Assembly: GCA_041391385.1 (NCBI GenBank)
Contig: JAWKOD010000003.1
Location: 186,001 to 250,000, forward strand
Origin: CANIGN01 sp041391385
GTDB lineage: Bacteria; Bdellovibrionota; UBA2428
Length of the DNA stretch: 64,000 bases
Direction of reading: 5' to 3'
Shown: in pieces, positions 1 to 8,371 of the stretch
Numbering within the stretch: position 1 is the stretch's first letter
Layout of the letters: each line of letters begins with the position of its first letter
Notes under the pieces: generated by a model
What the model was told of the DNA's origin: nothing
What the model saw: the letters and a program-made list of their open reading frames with translations, nothing else
The model's database searches: none
Translations under genes and position numbers: made by a program

Positions 1-290
1 TGATTAAGGCTGTAACAGAAGGAAATCAAATCTCCACCCACCTCGTAAGAAGCAAGGTCTTTCCCCCACTTGTTGCCGGACTTGTAGAAGTCGGCGAAGA
101 AACAGGTAGCGTAAGTCCGATTCTTAGTAATATTTCGGGCTACTATAGCGTCCTTATCAAGCACCGACTCTCTAACCTTTCAAAAATGATTGAACCTATA
201 CTTATGGCCATCATCTTTGCAGGCGTACTCGTGCTTGCACTGTCAGTATTTATGCCGATGTGGCAGATGACAAAACTTGTAAAAAAATAA
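1..290 (+). CDS. Type II secretion / type IV pilus inner-membrane protein GspF/PilC family, C-terminal fragment
   Basis: The window opens inside this gene; the readable frame starts at base 3 and gives 95 residues before a TAA at 288-290. The fragment contains the family's hallmark GEETGS motif about 40 residues in, an IEPILM segment leading into a final hydrophobic helix, and a short basic tail (KLVKK). GspF/PilC proteins are polytopic inner-membrane platform proteins that couple the assembly ATPase to pilin or pseudopilin export. The rest of its operon must lie upstream. Whether it belongs to a type II secretion system or to type IV pili cannot be told from this end alone. Confidence 0.9.
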   Translation, partial: IKAVTEGNQISTHLVRSKVFPPLVAGLVEVGEETGSVSPILSNISGYYSVLIKHRLSNLSKMIEPILMAIIFAGVLVLALSVFMPMWQMTKLVKK

Positions 291-347
291 AATCTATTTT
301 TTCAGCCGTGTTACATTATGCAAGCTTTTCTGCTTACATAAACGGAT

Positions 348-1910
348 ATGCTAACAGGATCTAGAATCATAGGCCTCGGGCTTGGAATCACGGCCATTAT
401 CGTTTCAAGTGAATTCTCATATTACAACGACACTGCGAAGTTCTTGCTCATCAACCTAAGCCTCCTAAGCACGGCTCTCTACTGCTTTACTCAAAATATT
501 TCACTTAGCTTTTCAAAAGATAAAAAAACAATCTTAAGCCTTTCACTTTTGTTTGCTTGCATACTAATCGCCGCCTTTTTCTCTAAAACAGGCGAACGTG
601 TGACGGGATTGGCTCATATTGCGCTTGCGAGCCTACTCATTCTGAACGTCGTCGCCCTTAGCAGACAAGAAGGTTCTGTTGAATTTTTAAAACGTTTTAT
701 AAACATACAAGCTCCCATAAATCTTACAATATGCTCGTATTTACTTTTTCATATTTTAGTATTTGGAACTGTAACAATTCCTTTTTTTGGGAATACAAAT
801 CAAGCTGGAAATTATGTATCCATTAGCACCCTCCTTCTCTATTTTTTTCGTGAAAATCAAACAAAACGCTCCAAAAAAATGCTCCTGAACGCTGCCCTTC
901 TCATGAGCCTTATTCTTTTACTTCTTCTAAAAGCAAGAGCCGCAAGCATTGGCCTCATTATGGCTTATCTATATGCTGAAGTATTTTCACAAAAAATATG
1001 GTCCTATAAACAGTTCATAAGATCCCGATTTGGCATACTGATTACAAGCCTAAGCCTCATAGGTCTTTTTACTATCTTTTACCAAAAGGGAATTCTCTCA
1101 GTTAAATACCGACTCCTCTTTTGGCTCAATACTCTTTGTCTCGTAAAAGATTACCCATTTGGTGGTGGCCCCGGTTCTTTTATTTATCTTTTTCAAAATT
1201 ATAATGGCAAATGCTTTCCCTCCGCTGAACTGTCAGAAAATTTGCTCGTAGGAAACCCACATAACATGTTTATAGAGTTTGCAGCTGAAATAGGTATTTT
1301 AGGCGCTTTCCTAGTAGGCGTCCTAATCTACTTTATAGCTAAAGAAGTTTTAAAGAAAACAAAAGCAGAGCCCTCAACTTCAAGGTGGATTCTCAGCTCA
1401 GGAATTCTTCTATTAAGCATTTCATTCTTCGAGTTTCCACAAGATGTTGCCTATACATTTTTCTATAGTTGCATAGTTCTAGGTGTAGCATTTTCGCTTA
1501 TCGGCAAAAAAATAATCTTTTCTGAAAAGTCCAGAATTCTCAACCTTGCTCTTGCTTTCGTTATACTGAGCACCTTCTCAATCAAAGCACTTTCTGATCA
1601 CTTAACCCTCTATTCTCAAGGCAGAAAAGACCGCTACTTATCAGCTTGCATCCTAGATAAAGAAAACTGGCGTGGATGCGCACTCCTCGGCCTCACCTAT
1701 ATTAAAAACAAAGACTACAAAAACGCAGTTCTCATTATCGATAAAATAGCTGAGCGCTTTGAAGGACACCACTCACTTATGCGTCTTAGAGGAGCGCTTG
1801 CAGAAGAGCAAGGTAATGTGAGCGAAGCTTGTAAACAGTACAAATTGTTTGACTCACTTTATGGCGGTGACTCCTCTAAAAAATCATATATCGAAAGCAA
1901 TTGCCATTAA
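348..1910 (+). CDS. O-antigen ligase / Wzy-WaaL-PglL family membrane protein with C-terminal TPR-like tail
   Basis: A 520-residue polytopic membrane protein with about ten hydrophobic segments. The large periplasmic loop typical of the O-antigen ligase domain lies near residues 265-310: a GGGPGSF stretch followed by NPHNMFIEFAAEIG, where the His after NP is typical of the catalytic loop. The last 90 residues are soluble and helical, with a TPR-like pattern (WRGCALLGLTYIKNKDY). Family members transfer lipid-linked glycans to lipid A core, polymerise O units, or glycosylate pilins (PglL/PilO). The pilus/secretion F protein just upstream makes the pilin-glycosylation option worth keeping. The start is the first ATG; its ribosome site is weak. 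It converges with the PMT gene across a 15-base gap. Confidence 0.75.
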   Translation: MLTGSRIIGLGLGITAIIVSSEFSYYNDTAKFLLINLSLLSTALYCFTQNISLSFSKDKKTILSLSLLFACILIAAFFSKTGERVTGLAHIALASLLILNVVALSRQEGSVEFLKRFINIQAPINLTICSYLLFHILVFGTVTIPFFGNTNQAGNYVSISTLLLYFFRENQTKRSKKMLLNAALLMSLILLLLLKARAASIGLIMAYLYAEVFSQKIWSYKQFIRSRFGILITSLSLIGLFTIFYQKGILSVKYRLLFWLNTLCLVKDYPFGGGPGSFIYLFQNYNGKCFPSAELSENLLVGNPHNMFIEFAAEIGILGAFLVGVLIYFIAKEVLKKTKAEPSTSRWILSSGILLLSISFFEFPQDVAYTFFYSCIVLGVAFSLIGKKIIFSEKSRILNLALAFVILSTFSIKALSDHLTLYSQGRKDRYLSACILDKENWRGCALLGLTYIKNKDYKNAVLIIDKIAERFEGHHSLMRLRGALAEEQGNVSEACKQYKLFDSLYGGDSSKKSYIESNCH

Positions 1911-1925
1911 GGCCAAATCAAGTGA

Positions 1926-3533
1926 CTATAAGGCGCTTGGGTAAGGCTCGCCAGGAACAACTATTCTATAGTCTCTCTTTCGCTCCTCAAGTCTCATGAC
2001 TCGATCTGCAGGATCTGGGCAGCCATAAAATCTTAAATCCCAAAAACGGAAGAGGGCCCTTGCATTTGCTTCCTTACAACTTAAGCCCTCCATATAAGTT
2101 AGGGGCTTAAAAAAAGAAAACGAAGCAATAACTCCAACAGTAAAAAACAAAGTCAAAGGTATTGAATATTTTTTAAAAATCTCTCGATTAAAAAAAGCAT
2201 CTTTCCAGAGAAGAGCAAGCATAAGAAAAGTCAGCAAAAGGGGACTTAGGTAATGATACAAAAACAATTCTCTTCGAATAAAAAGCATCGGCAACATATA
2301 AGAAAAATAAAGAACCAACAAAGCAAAAAGATATGAAGAAACTCGTGGGCTAAGAACGCGCTCTTTCCAAAAAAACTGAACACAAAGAATCCCAACAGAG
2401 ACCACCAAAGCAAAAAGCGCAAAAAACCAACTTAAGGCATTAGGTATAAAGTAAAGATATTGATGAGACTTGCCAACTGAAGAAGGTATCAAGTCTGATC
2501 TAATCATGATAGGGCTTGAGCCCATAGGCCACATAATTGGAAAACTACCAGTGCTTGCCGTGTTGTTTTTTAAACTAAGTGACTGTACGGCTCGCTCATA
2601 GCTTCTAAACCATTCTATGTTATCCCGTAATTGAATATAAAAGGCCGTGACTTCTCCAAAATCCCGCGGAAGACCTAATAACACTTTTTCTAAGTCAGCA
2701 GATGCTCCATACATACCCCCATTAGGAGACGTCACTTGAATCTTGGGTGTCAGTTTAAAATGTGTATACCATATCCCATGAAAGCCAAGAATCACCACAA
2801 ATGCACTCAGCAAACCGAATTTCAAAAACAATTTTTTTTTGTCCCTAAATTTAAGAACGTATAAAAGCGGCCACAATACTAAAAGAAAAAGTCCTAAGAC
2901 CTTTGTCATAAAGGCTATCAATAAGCCAAGTGCCATTAAAAAAGAGAGCCCCCATAGTTTCTTATTTTTTGTTTTTGAAAAATCTAAATTCAAAAAACTA
3001 AAAAATGCATTAAGACATAAAAGAACACCAAAAAGCAGAAAACCCTCTAACATGGCTGCTCTAGACTGAACAATAAGTGAATTTTCAAAAAGATAGAGAG
3101 AAGAAAAAACAAGAGCTAAAAACGCAGAATCCAAAAGCTTCAAGAGCAATAACGAAAACAAAAGAGCGTTAAAGCAGGAGAATAGCACAGGTAAAAATCG
3201 ATACCCCGTTGGAGTAAAGCCCGCAGGCAACGCCAACGAAGCCTCCTCGTAATACTCAAGGCCCTCGGTAGAATCTTGCTTTGTAAGGGGTCTTAATAGA
3301 AGTTCACTGGCAGCTATCAGCAACTTACCCAACGGTGGATGCGGCTCCATAAAATGTATTCCCTCGATATATTTAGCCGCCGCCGGGATAAAGTAACCTT
3401 CATCCCATACATTTGTGGGTGGATACCAGTAGCTCTTAAAATAATTGCAGTATGAAGCTGAAACAATAAAACCCAAAGAAAATCCACTTAAGCAGAGGAT
3501 TGTTTTTAAAAATTTACTTGCCTGCTCTTTCAT
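1926..3533 (-). CDS. PMT-family (GT39-like) phospholipid-carrier-dependent glycosyltransferase, copy 1
   Basis: A 535-residue polytopic membrane enzyme. Near the N terminus it carries the acidic DE pair of the first external loop (residues 44-45, WDEGYF) and HPPLGK (65-70), both hallmarks of the protein O-mannosyltransferase/ArnT superfamily. A later SRAAMLEG motif and a YHYLSPLLL segment match the second PMT gene at 13870-15561 in the same order. Such enzymes use polyprenyl-phosphate sugars to glycosylate proteins or lipid A on the periplasmic face. The substrate cannot be read from sequence. An OmpA-like lipoprotein gene lies 11 bases upstream on the same strand. Confidence 0.82.
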   Translation of the reverse strand: MKEQASKFLKTILCLSGFSLGFIVSASYCNYFKSYWYPPTNVWDEGYFIPAAAKYIEGIHFMEPHPPLGKLLIAASELLLRPLTKQDSTEGLEYYEEASLALPAGFTPTGYRFLPVLFSCFNALLFSLLLLKLLDSAFLALVFSSLYLFENSLIVQSRAAMLEGFLLFGVLLCLNAFFSFLNLDFSKTKNKKLWGLSFLMALGLLIAFMTKVLGLFLLVLWPLLYVLKFRDKKKLFLKFGLLSAFVVILGFHGIWYTHFKLTPKIQVTSPNGGMYGASADLEKVLLGLPRDFGEVTAFYIQLRDNIEWFRSYERAVQSLSLKNNTASTGSFPIMWPMGSSPIMIRSDLIPSSVGKSHQYLYFIPNALSWFFALFALVVSVGILCVQFFWKERVLSPRVSSYLFALLVLYFSYMLPMLFIRRELFLYHYLSPLLLTFLMLALLWKDAFFNREIFKKYSIPLTLFFTVGVIASFSFFKPLTYMEGLSCKEANARALFRFWDLRFYGCPDPADRVMRLEERKRDYRIVVPGEPYPSAL

Positions 3534-3544
3534 TGATAATGACT

Positions 3545-4195
3545 TTAAGATTTTTTAGGTACCCGACTAGGATCCACAGTAATTATAAGTTCAACGCGTC
3601 GATTTCTTGCCTTACCCGCGGGTGATTTATTATCCGCTACGGGTTGAGACTCCCCCGCCCCACGACTTGTTACGTATTGAGAGACTACGCCGTTAGCTAC
3701 TAACTTACTCGCAACAGACTGAGCTCTCTTTTGCGAAAGAACTTTATTATAAGCTTCACTTCCATCTGCATCTGTGTGACCTACTACTTGGATATTATTC
3801 TCGGGATATTTTTTTAGAATTTGAGCAACTTGCTCAACATTTGTGGCTGTTGAAGCCTTGATAACATAGGAGTTCGTATCAAAAAGCAAATCACTCTTGA
3901 GCTTTGCTACAAGCCCCTGTTCAGTTCTTCTAACTTCTGCAAGCTTTTCAAGTTCCTTAGCCTGCTTATCCAAGCGATTGCCAATAAAGCCCCCCAAAGA
4001 AGCACCAAGGGCAGCTCCAATCAACGCGCCCTTACCTGCATTCCCATTCTGACTTCCAAAAACAGCACCCAAGGCCGCACCTGTAGCCGCCCCTGCTCCT
4101 GCACCAATTGCAGTTCGCTTACCGGGACTTGTACATGAAAAAAACGAAAAAGCTAAAATACAAAAAAGAAAGTTCTTTCTTAGAGATGCGCGCAT
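3545..4195 (-). CDS. OmpA-family peptidoglycan-associated lipoprotein with glycine-zipper segment
   Basis: A 216-residue protein. The signal peptide ends at a lipobox (FFSC, Cys at about residue 21), so it is probably a lipoprotein. Residues about 30-75 form a Gly/Ala-rich glycine zipper (GAGAGAATGAALG) of the YMGG/Gly-zipper type. Residues about 98-210 are an OmpA C-terminal domain with VGHTDADGSEAYN, SQKRA and NRRVEL motifs, which in the family bind diaminopimelate in peptidoglycan. The likely role is tethering or stabilising the outer membrane. The start is the ATG at 4195. A PMT gene follows 11 bases downstream, so the two may be cotranscribed. Confidence 0.88.
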   Translation of the reverse strand: MRASLRKNFLFCILAFSFFSCTSPGKRTAIGAGAGAATGAALGAVFGSQNGNAGKGALIGAALGASLGGFIGNRLDKQAKELEKLAEVRRTEQGLVAKLKSDLLFDTNSYVIKASTATNVEQVAQILKKYPENNIQVVGHTDADGSEAYNKVLSQKRAQSVASKLVANGVVSQYVTSRGAGESQPVADNKSPAGKARNRRVELIITVDPSRVPKKS

Positions 4196-4271
4196 AGTAC
4201 TACTATAGGGGCCTTCTTAATTCTTCTCTAGAGTCATTAGAACTCTTCGCAGCATTGCGTCTACAATAACG

Positions 4272-5945
4272 TTAGGAGGGAATAGCCGCTAAAAGTTTTC
4301 GCGTGTAATTGTGCTGTGGGTTTCTGTACAAATCATCAGAAAAGTTTTTTTCAATAATCTCGCCTCGGTACATGACGGCAACTTCATCACTTATAAACTT
4401 AACAACCGATAAATCATGCGAAATAAAGATATAAGTCAGTCCATATTTATCCTGTAAGTCTAACAAGAGATTCAATATTTGAGCCTGAATAGAAACGTCA
4501 AGCGCAGAGACACATTCATCACACACGATAAATTCTGGCTCTACAGTAAGTGCGCGCGCAATGCAGATACGTTGCCGCTGCCCCCCCGAAAACTCGTGGG
4601 GATATCGCTCTAAAAACTCTGGCCCCAAGCCTACCTGTCGCATAAGTTCTGCGGCTCGATCAATACGCTCCGACTTTGAATCTCCAATAGAATGAATTTT
4701 CATCGGCTCCAAAAGAGCCTCCTGAATCGTCATTCGAGGATTTAGAGAGGCATAAGGATCCTGAAAAACAATTTGCATTTTACGGCGAAGCTGTCTCATT
4801 TCTTCACGCGGTAGCTCCGTCACATTTGTATCACCGTAATATACACTTCCAGCGGAGGGCTCTACCAATCTTAGGATTGATCTTCCAAGTGTTGTTTTTC
4901 CAGAACCCGACTCTCCAACAAGACCTAAAGTTTTTCCACGAGCGACGTTAAAACTTACATTCTTAACAGCGTGGACCTTTTGCTTTACAGCACCCCAAAG
5001 CCCACCACGAATTGCAAAATCCTTGTTTAGATTCTTAACTTGCAAAAGTATTTCGGATTGCGACTTTAGGACTTCTCTCTCACGGGTATCCACCTGAGGC
5101 GTTGTCTCAACTCCATCGGCGTCTAAAAAATCACTTACAGTAGGCAAGCGCCACGGCCGCGTATTCATCGGCGGGCGACACTTAAGAAGCCCCTTTGTAT
5201 AAGGGTGCTGAGGCCGCTGAAAAAGTTCTTCAACCTTGCCTCGCTCAACTAGCTTGCCTTTGTACATCACCAAGACATCATCGGCAATCTGACGAATGAC
5301 CCCTAAATCGTGAGTAATGAAAAGCATACTCATATTGCTTTTCTCTTGAAGCTCTTGAAGTAAATCAAGAACCTGTTTTTGTATTGTTACATCGAGCGCC
5401 GTTGTAGGCTCATCTGCGATAAGCAGTTGTGGCTCACAACCAATGGCCATCGCAATCATCACACGCTGTTTTTGACCACCGCTTAATTCGTGAGGATAAG
5501 AATTTATCTTTTCACTTGGATTTACAATTCCAACTCGATTTAAAAGCTCAATTGAATACTCCCACGCTTCTTTGGGAGCAAGCCCCTTATGAAGCTGAAG
5601 AACCTCTGCAATTTGATACCCAACTGTAAAAACAGGATTGAGTGAGGTCATAGGCTCTTGAAAAATCATAGAGATTCTATTGCCCCTATACTGCCTGTAT
5701 TCAAGATCAGTCAGACGAGTTAAATCTTTATCATCAAATAAAATACTTCCTCCAGTAATTTTACCTGGAGGATTGGGAACCAAGCCCATGATTGCCAAAG
5801 AAGTTACGCTTTTACCAGAACCAGACTCTCCAACAAGACCAATTGTTTTTCCCTTGGGAATCTCAAAAGACATCTGATCAACTGCTCGAGTCTTTTTTCC
5901 AACTGATTCAAACTCAATGCAGAGATTTTCAACCTTAAGAAGCAT
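4272..5945 (-). CDS. Double ATP-binding subunit of a peptide-type ABC transporter (DppD-DppF / YejF-like fusion)
   Basis: 557 residues with two complete ABC ATPase domains in tandem. Domain one has Walker A GESGSGKS (39-46), signature LSGGQKQR and Walker B LLIADEPTTALD. Domain two has GESGSGKTT, signature FSGGQRQR and a Walker B region reading CDECVSALD, where the usual Pro after DE is Cys while the catalytic Glu is kept. Both domains end with the oligopeptide-type tail (QHPYTKGLL and QHNYTRKLL). It lies 8 bases downstream of a solute-binding protein gene on the same strand, so the pair is an importer module. No permease gene is adjacent. Confidence 0.92.
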   Translation of the reverse strand: MLLKVENLCIEFESVGKKTRAVDQMSFEIPKGKTIGLVGESGSGKSVTSLAIMGLVPNPPGKITGGSILFDDKDLTRLTDLEYRQYRGNRISMIFQEPMTSLNPVFTVGYQIAEVLQLHKGLAPKEAWEYSIELLNRVGIVNPSEKINSYPHELSGGQKQRVMIAMAIGCEPQLLIADEPTTALDVTIQKQVLDLLQELQEKSNMSMLFITHDLGVIRQIADDVLVMYKGKLVERGKVEELFQRPQHPYTKGLLKCRPPMNTRPWRLPTVSDFLDADGVETTPQVDTREREVLKSQSEILLQVKNLNKDFAIRGGLWGAVKQKVHAVKNVSFNVARGKTLGLVGESGSGKTTLGRSILRLVEPSAGSVYYGDTNVTELPREEMRQLRRKMQIVFQDPYASLNPRMTIQEALLEPMKIHSIGDSKSERIDRAAELMRQVGLGPEFLERYPHEFSGGQRQRICIARALTVEPEFIVCDECVSALDVSIQAQILNLLLDLQDKYGLTYIFISHDLSVVKFISDEVAVMYRGEIIEKNFSDDLYRNPQHNYTRKLLAAIPS

Positions 5946-5953
5946 AATGTATT

Positions 5954-7555
5954 TTAAGGCTTGCTGGCATCAGAAGCAACCAAGAAGTCTTTAAGCGCAG
6001 TTGCCCCAAAAGCTTTCGTATTAAGACCCGTGGCGCGTTTTCCTAAAACCACAAAATCCTTTTTGTATCCCAATGGAAGAGCTGGCAAATCTTTCAAAAC
6101 AAGTCGATGAGCTTCTTCTGCCAGTGTTTTTCGAGCAGGAGTCGGGAAAAGCTTACTTAGTTTTTCAAAAGCAGCATCAAAAGTTGCCGATTTGTAACCT
6201 GAAAGGTTCTGAGTGTTCTTTTGACTGCCGCTGTAATAAAGCTGAAGGAAGTTAGTTGCTTCTGGCAAATCGCCCTCCCAAGAGAGCGGGGCTATTTGAA
6301 ACTCCCCCTTTTCTATTCTCTCCAAGTACGTAGAAACCTCCGTAGCTTCGAAGTCAAAATAATCTCCTAGTTCCTCTAAGTTATTTTGAAGCTGACTTAT
6401 CCAATACTGGGCTGTTTCTGGATAGATAATGTTTAATTTTTTCTTACCCAAAGCTTTTTTTATTTTTTTAAGTGCTGCTTCTTTTGAAAGTAGCTTAAGA
6501 GGACTCTCATCTAAAGCGCCTTCTACGCCAGGTGGAATAAACTGATTCGAATTTAAAGCAAAGCCTCTGTACATTTGATTCATAATTGAAGCCGAGTCCA
6601 GTGAACTTAAAAGCGCAGCTCTAAAATCAGCCCCTAAAGCTTTAACAACAGGGTCCTTAATATTAAAGAGTAACATCTCTAAACGCCGTACCCTTAGCTC
6701 ATTCAAGGTATGCTCGGGCAAACCCTTCAAACTCACAGTTTCAATATCCACAAGACTTGATGCTAACTTCAAATTAAGCGCTGAATAGTCACTTGCCTTA
6801 ACAACTGCAGGTTCCAATGATTGAGTAACGACAACATAAGAAAACTTCAATTGCTCAGACCCAAGTAAATTCCAGTTTGCTCCACCTACAGAAGCTTCTT
6901 CAAAATGATAAGGTCCAGTGCCTACAGCTGCGAGTAATTTTCCACCCTCCATAGCCTCAACAGGTTGAATTGAAAAAGCTGGCAATGTTAGCAGTGCAAG
7001 AAAATCGGGATACTTTCTCAAGAGGCGAATACTAAACTCGCTGTCACTTATAATTTTAAATCCTGAGGGTAAGTTTTTTCCATGCCACTCTCCCGCTTCT
7101 TCTGAGCCCACCCAAGACGCTAAGCCCTCTATGATTCCTGTTAGCAGATTTCCATAATTAGACGCATCTTCAACTTTTACCCCTCGAAGTAAACTCATAA
7201 TAACATCTCTAGAAGTTACACGCCTACCACTCTCAAGTTTTGAGTTCGAATGAAAGGGGGTATTTTTTAACTTAAACGTATACGTCAATTGATCTGCAGA
7301 AAGTGTTGGAAGCTCAGATAAAAGTACTGGGAACAAATCTCCACCCGACTGAGCATTAGGAGCATATGCAAGAAGAGTCTCATAGACTAAAGACAAAACC
7401 TTCAGCCTTTCTTGATCAAGATTTAAAAGTGGATCCTTAATGCCCGTAGAAGGACTCAAGTTAATTTTAAAGGTATGTGCCTCATCAACCTTTCTTTGGC
7501 AGGTACAAGAAATAGTGAATATAAGTAGTGTCAATCCAAGAAGCTTTTTAACCAT
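5954..7555 (-). CDS. Peptide-type ABC transporter solute-binding lipoprotein (SBP family 5)
   Basis: A 533-residue lipoprotein. A basic N terminus and hydrophobic core end at TISC (Cys 17). The body shows the SBP family 5 layout: early LVYETLL, a YTFKLK strand pair followed by a TSRDVIMSLLR helix, a central GTGPYHFEE motif, and a late helix with LQLYYSG. These proteins capture oligopeptides, nickel or opines in the periplasm and deliver them to DppB/DppC-type permeases. The double ATPase gene starts 8 bases downstream and is surely coupled. The specificity is not readable. Confidence 0.88.
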   Translation of the reverse strand: MVKKLLGLTLLIFTISCTCQRKVDEAHTFKINLSPSTGIKDPLLNLDQERLKVLSLVYETLLAYAPNAQSGGDLFPVLLSELPTLSADQLTYTFKLKNTPFHSNSKLESGRRVTSRDVIMSLLRGVKVEDASNYGNLLTGIIEGLASWVGSEEAGEWHGKNLPSGFKIISDSEFSIRLLRKYPDFLALLTLPAFSIQPVEAMEGGKLLAAVGTGPYHFEEASVGGANWNLLGSEQLKFSYVVVTQSLEPAVVKASDYSALNLKLASSLVDIETVSLKGLPEHTLNELRVRRLEMLLFNIKDPVVKALGADFRAALLSSLDSASIMNQMYRGFALNSNQFIPPGVEGALDESPLKLLSKEAALKKIKKALGKKKLNIIYPETAQYWISQLQNNLEELGDYFDFEATEVSTYLERIEKGEFQIAPLSWEGDLPEATNFLQLYYSGSQKNTQNLSGYKSATFDAAFEKLSKLFPTPARKTLAEEAHRLVLKDLPALPLGYKKDFVVLGKRATGLNTKAFGATALKDFLVASDASKP

Positions 7556-7585
7556 ACTTACATTCTCGCCTGTAAGGGGAATTTT

Positions 7586-8371
7586 TCAATAATTGATTCG
7601 CTTAACACCCAAAGATTCTGGAAAAAAGGGAGCTTTTGCCCCTAATTCAGCTCTCCAGCTTAACTCAATCCACTCAAAACTCATTTCCTTGTGCTTATTT
7701 TGATAAAATTCGAACTTAGAGGCAAATTCAAGTGTTTCAGCTTGATACAGAGTTCCCGGAACATGCTTCACATAAAACATGTCACTTGCCTGACCCGTCT
7801 GTATTGGAAAATATGAAATGGGATCAAGCAAAACATAACGCGAGCGTCCCTCATCCTTCAATAACACTGCATATGCGTTGAGATCTGGTCGCCATTTACA
7901 ATTCGTAATTAAAACAGGATCAATACGCCCAAAAACGAGCTCCAACATTTGTTCAGGTTTGATTTTTACAGGAAGCAGCTCCAAGAAACGCTTTTGCCTT
8001 GCGCTATTTCGCCAAAATTCTGCCGATGGAATTCGATAAAGCTCTTTCCGACGTGGAATATAAAACTCGACCCAGTCCTCATCTGCTCTAAGCACAGCAA
8101 AAGCTCCGCCCATAGGAGAGCGGATCTCAATCCAAAATTGACGGTCAGCGCGCATCGCTACCAGCACCTGCCATCTTCCAGACGAATCTCGCATGAGAGC
8201 CTTCCCCTCGACACGTTGAACAAGCTGACTCCTAATCGACATTTTCTCTTTTAACTGGGCACAAGATAAGATCTGAGTGGGAATTCGCGGCGCTACCGGT
8301 CTACTTGTTGTGGAACATGAACAAAGAAAAATCAGAATCAATAACGTTTTTTGATAAAAATATTTATTCAG
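7586..8371 (-). CDS. Probable outer-membrane lipoprotein with LolA/LolB-like (DUF4292-like) body
   Basis: An open frame with no stop back to 8476, but the only ATGs (8476 and 8440) would put about 40 residues in front of a lipobox (FLCSC). A CTG at 8371, overlapping the end of the upstream TPR gene by 8 bases, gives a proper lipoprotein signal: NKYFYQK then a short hydrophobic core, then Cys. I therefore prefer it, without proof. The mature part is mostly beta strands with VEGKALMRDSSGRWQV and FWIEIRSPMGG, resembling the LolB/DUF4292 fold that handles lipids or lipoproteins. It follows the TPR lipoprotein gene closely and precedes the binding-protein gene by 30 bases. Confidence 0.6.
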   Translation of the reverse strand: MNKYFYQKTLLILIFLCSCSTTSRPVAPRIPTQILSCAQLKEKMSIRSQLVQRVEGKALMRDSSGRWQVLVAMRADRQFWIEIRSPMGGAFAVLRADEDWVEFYIPRRKELYRIPSAEFWRNSARQKRFLELLPVKIKPEQMLELVFGRIDPVLITNCKWRPDLNAYAVLLKDEGRSRYVLLDPISYFPIQTGQASDMFYVKHVPGTLYQAETLEFASKFEFYQNKHKEMSFEWIELSWRAELGAKAPFFPESLGVKRINY

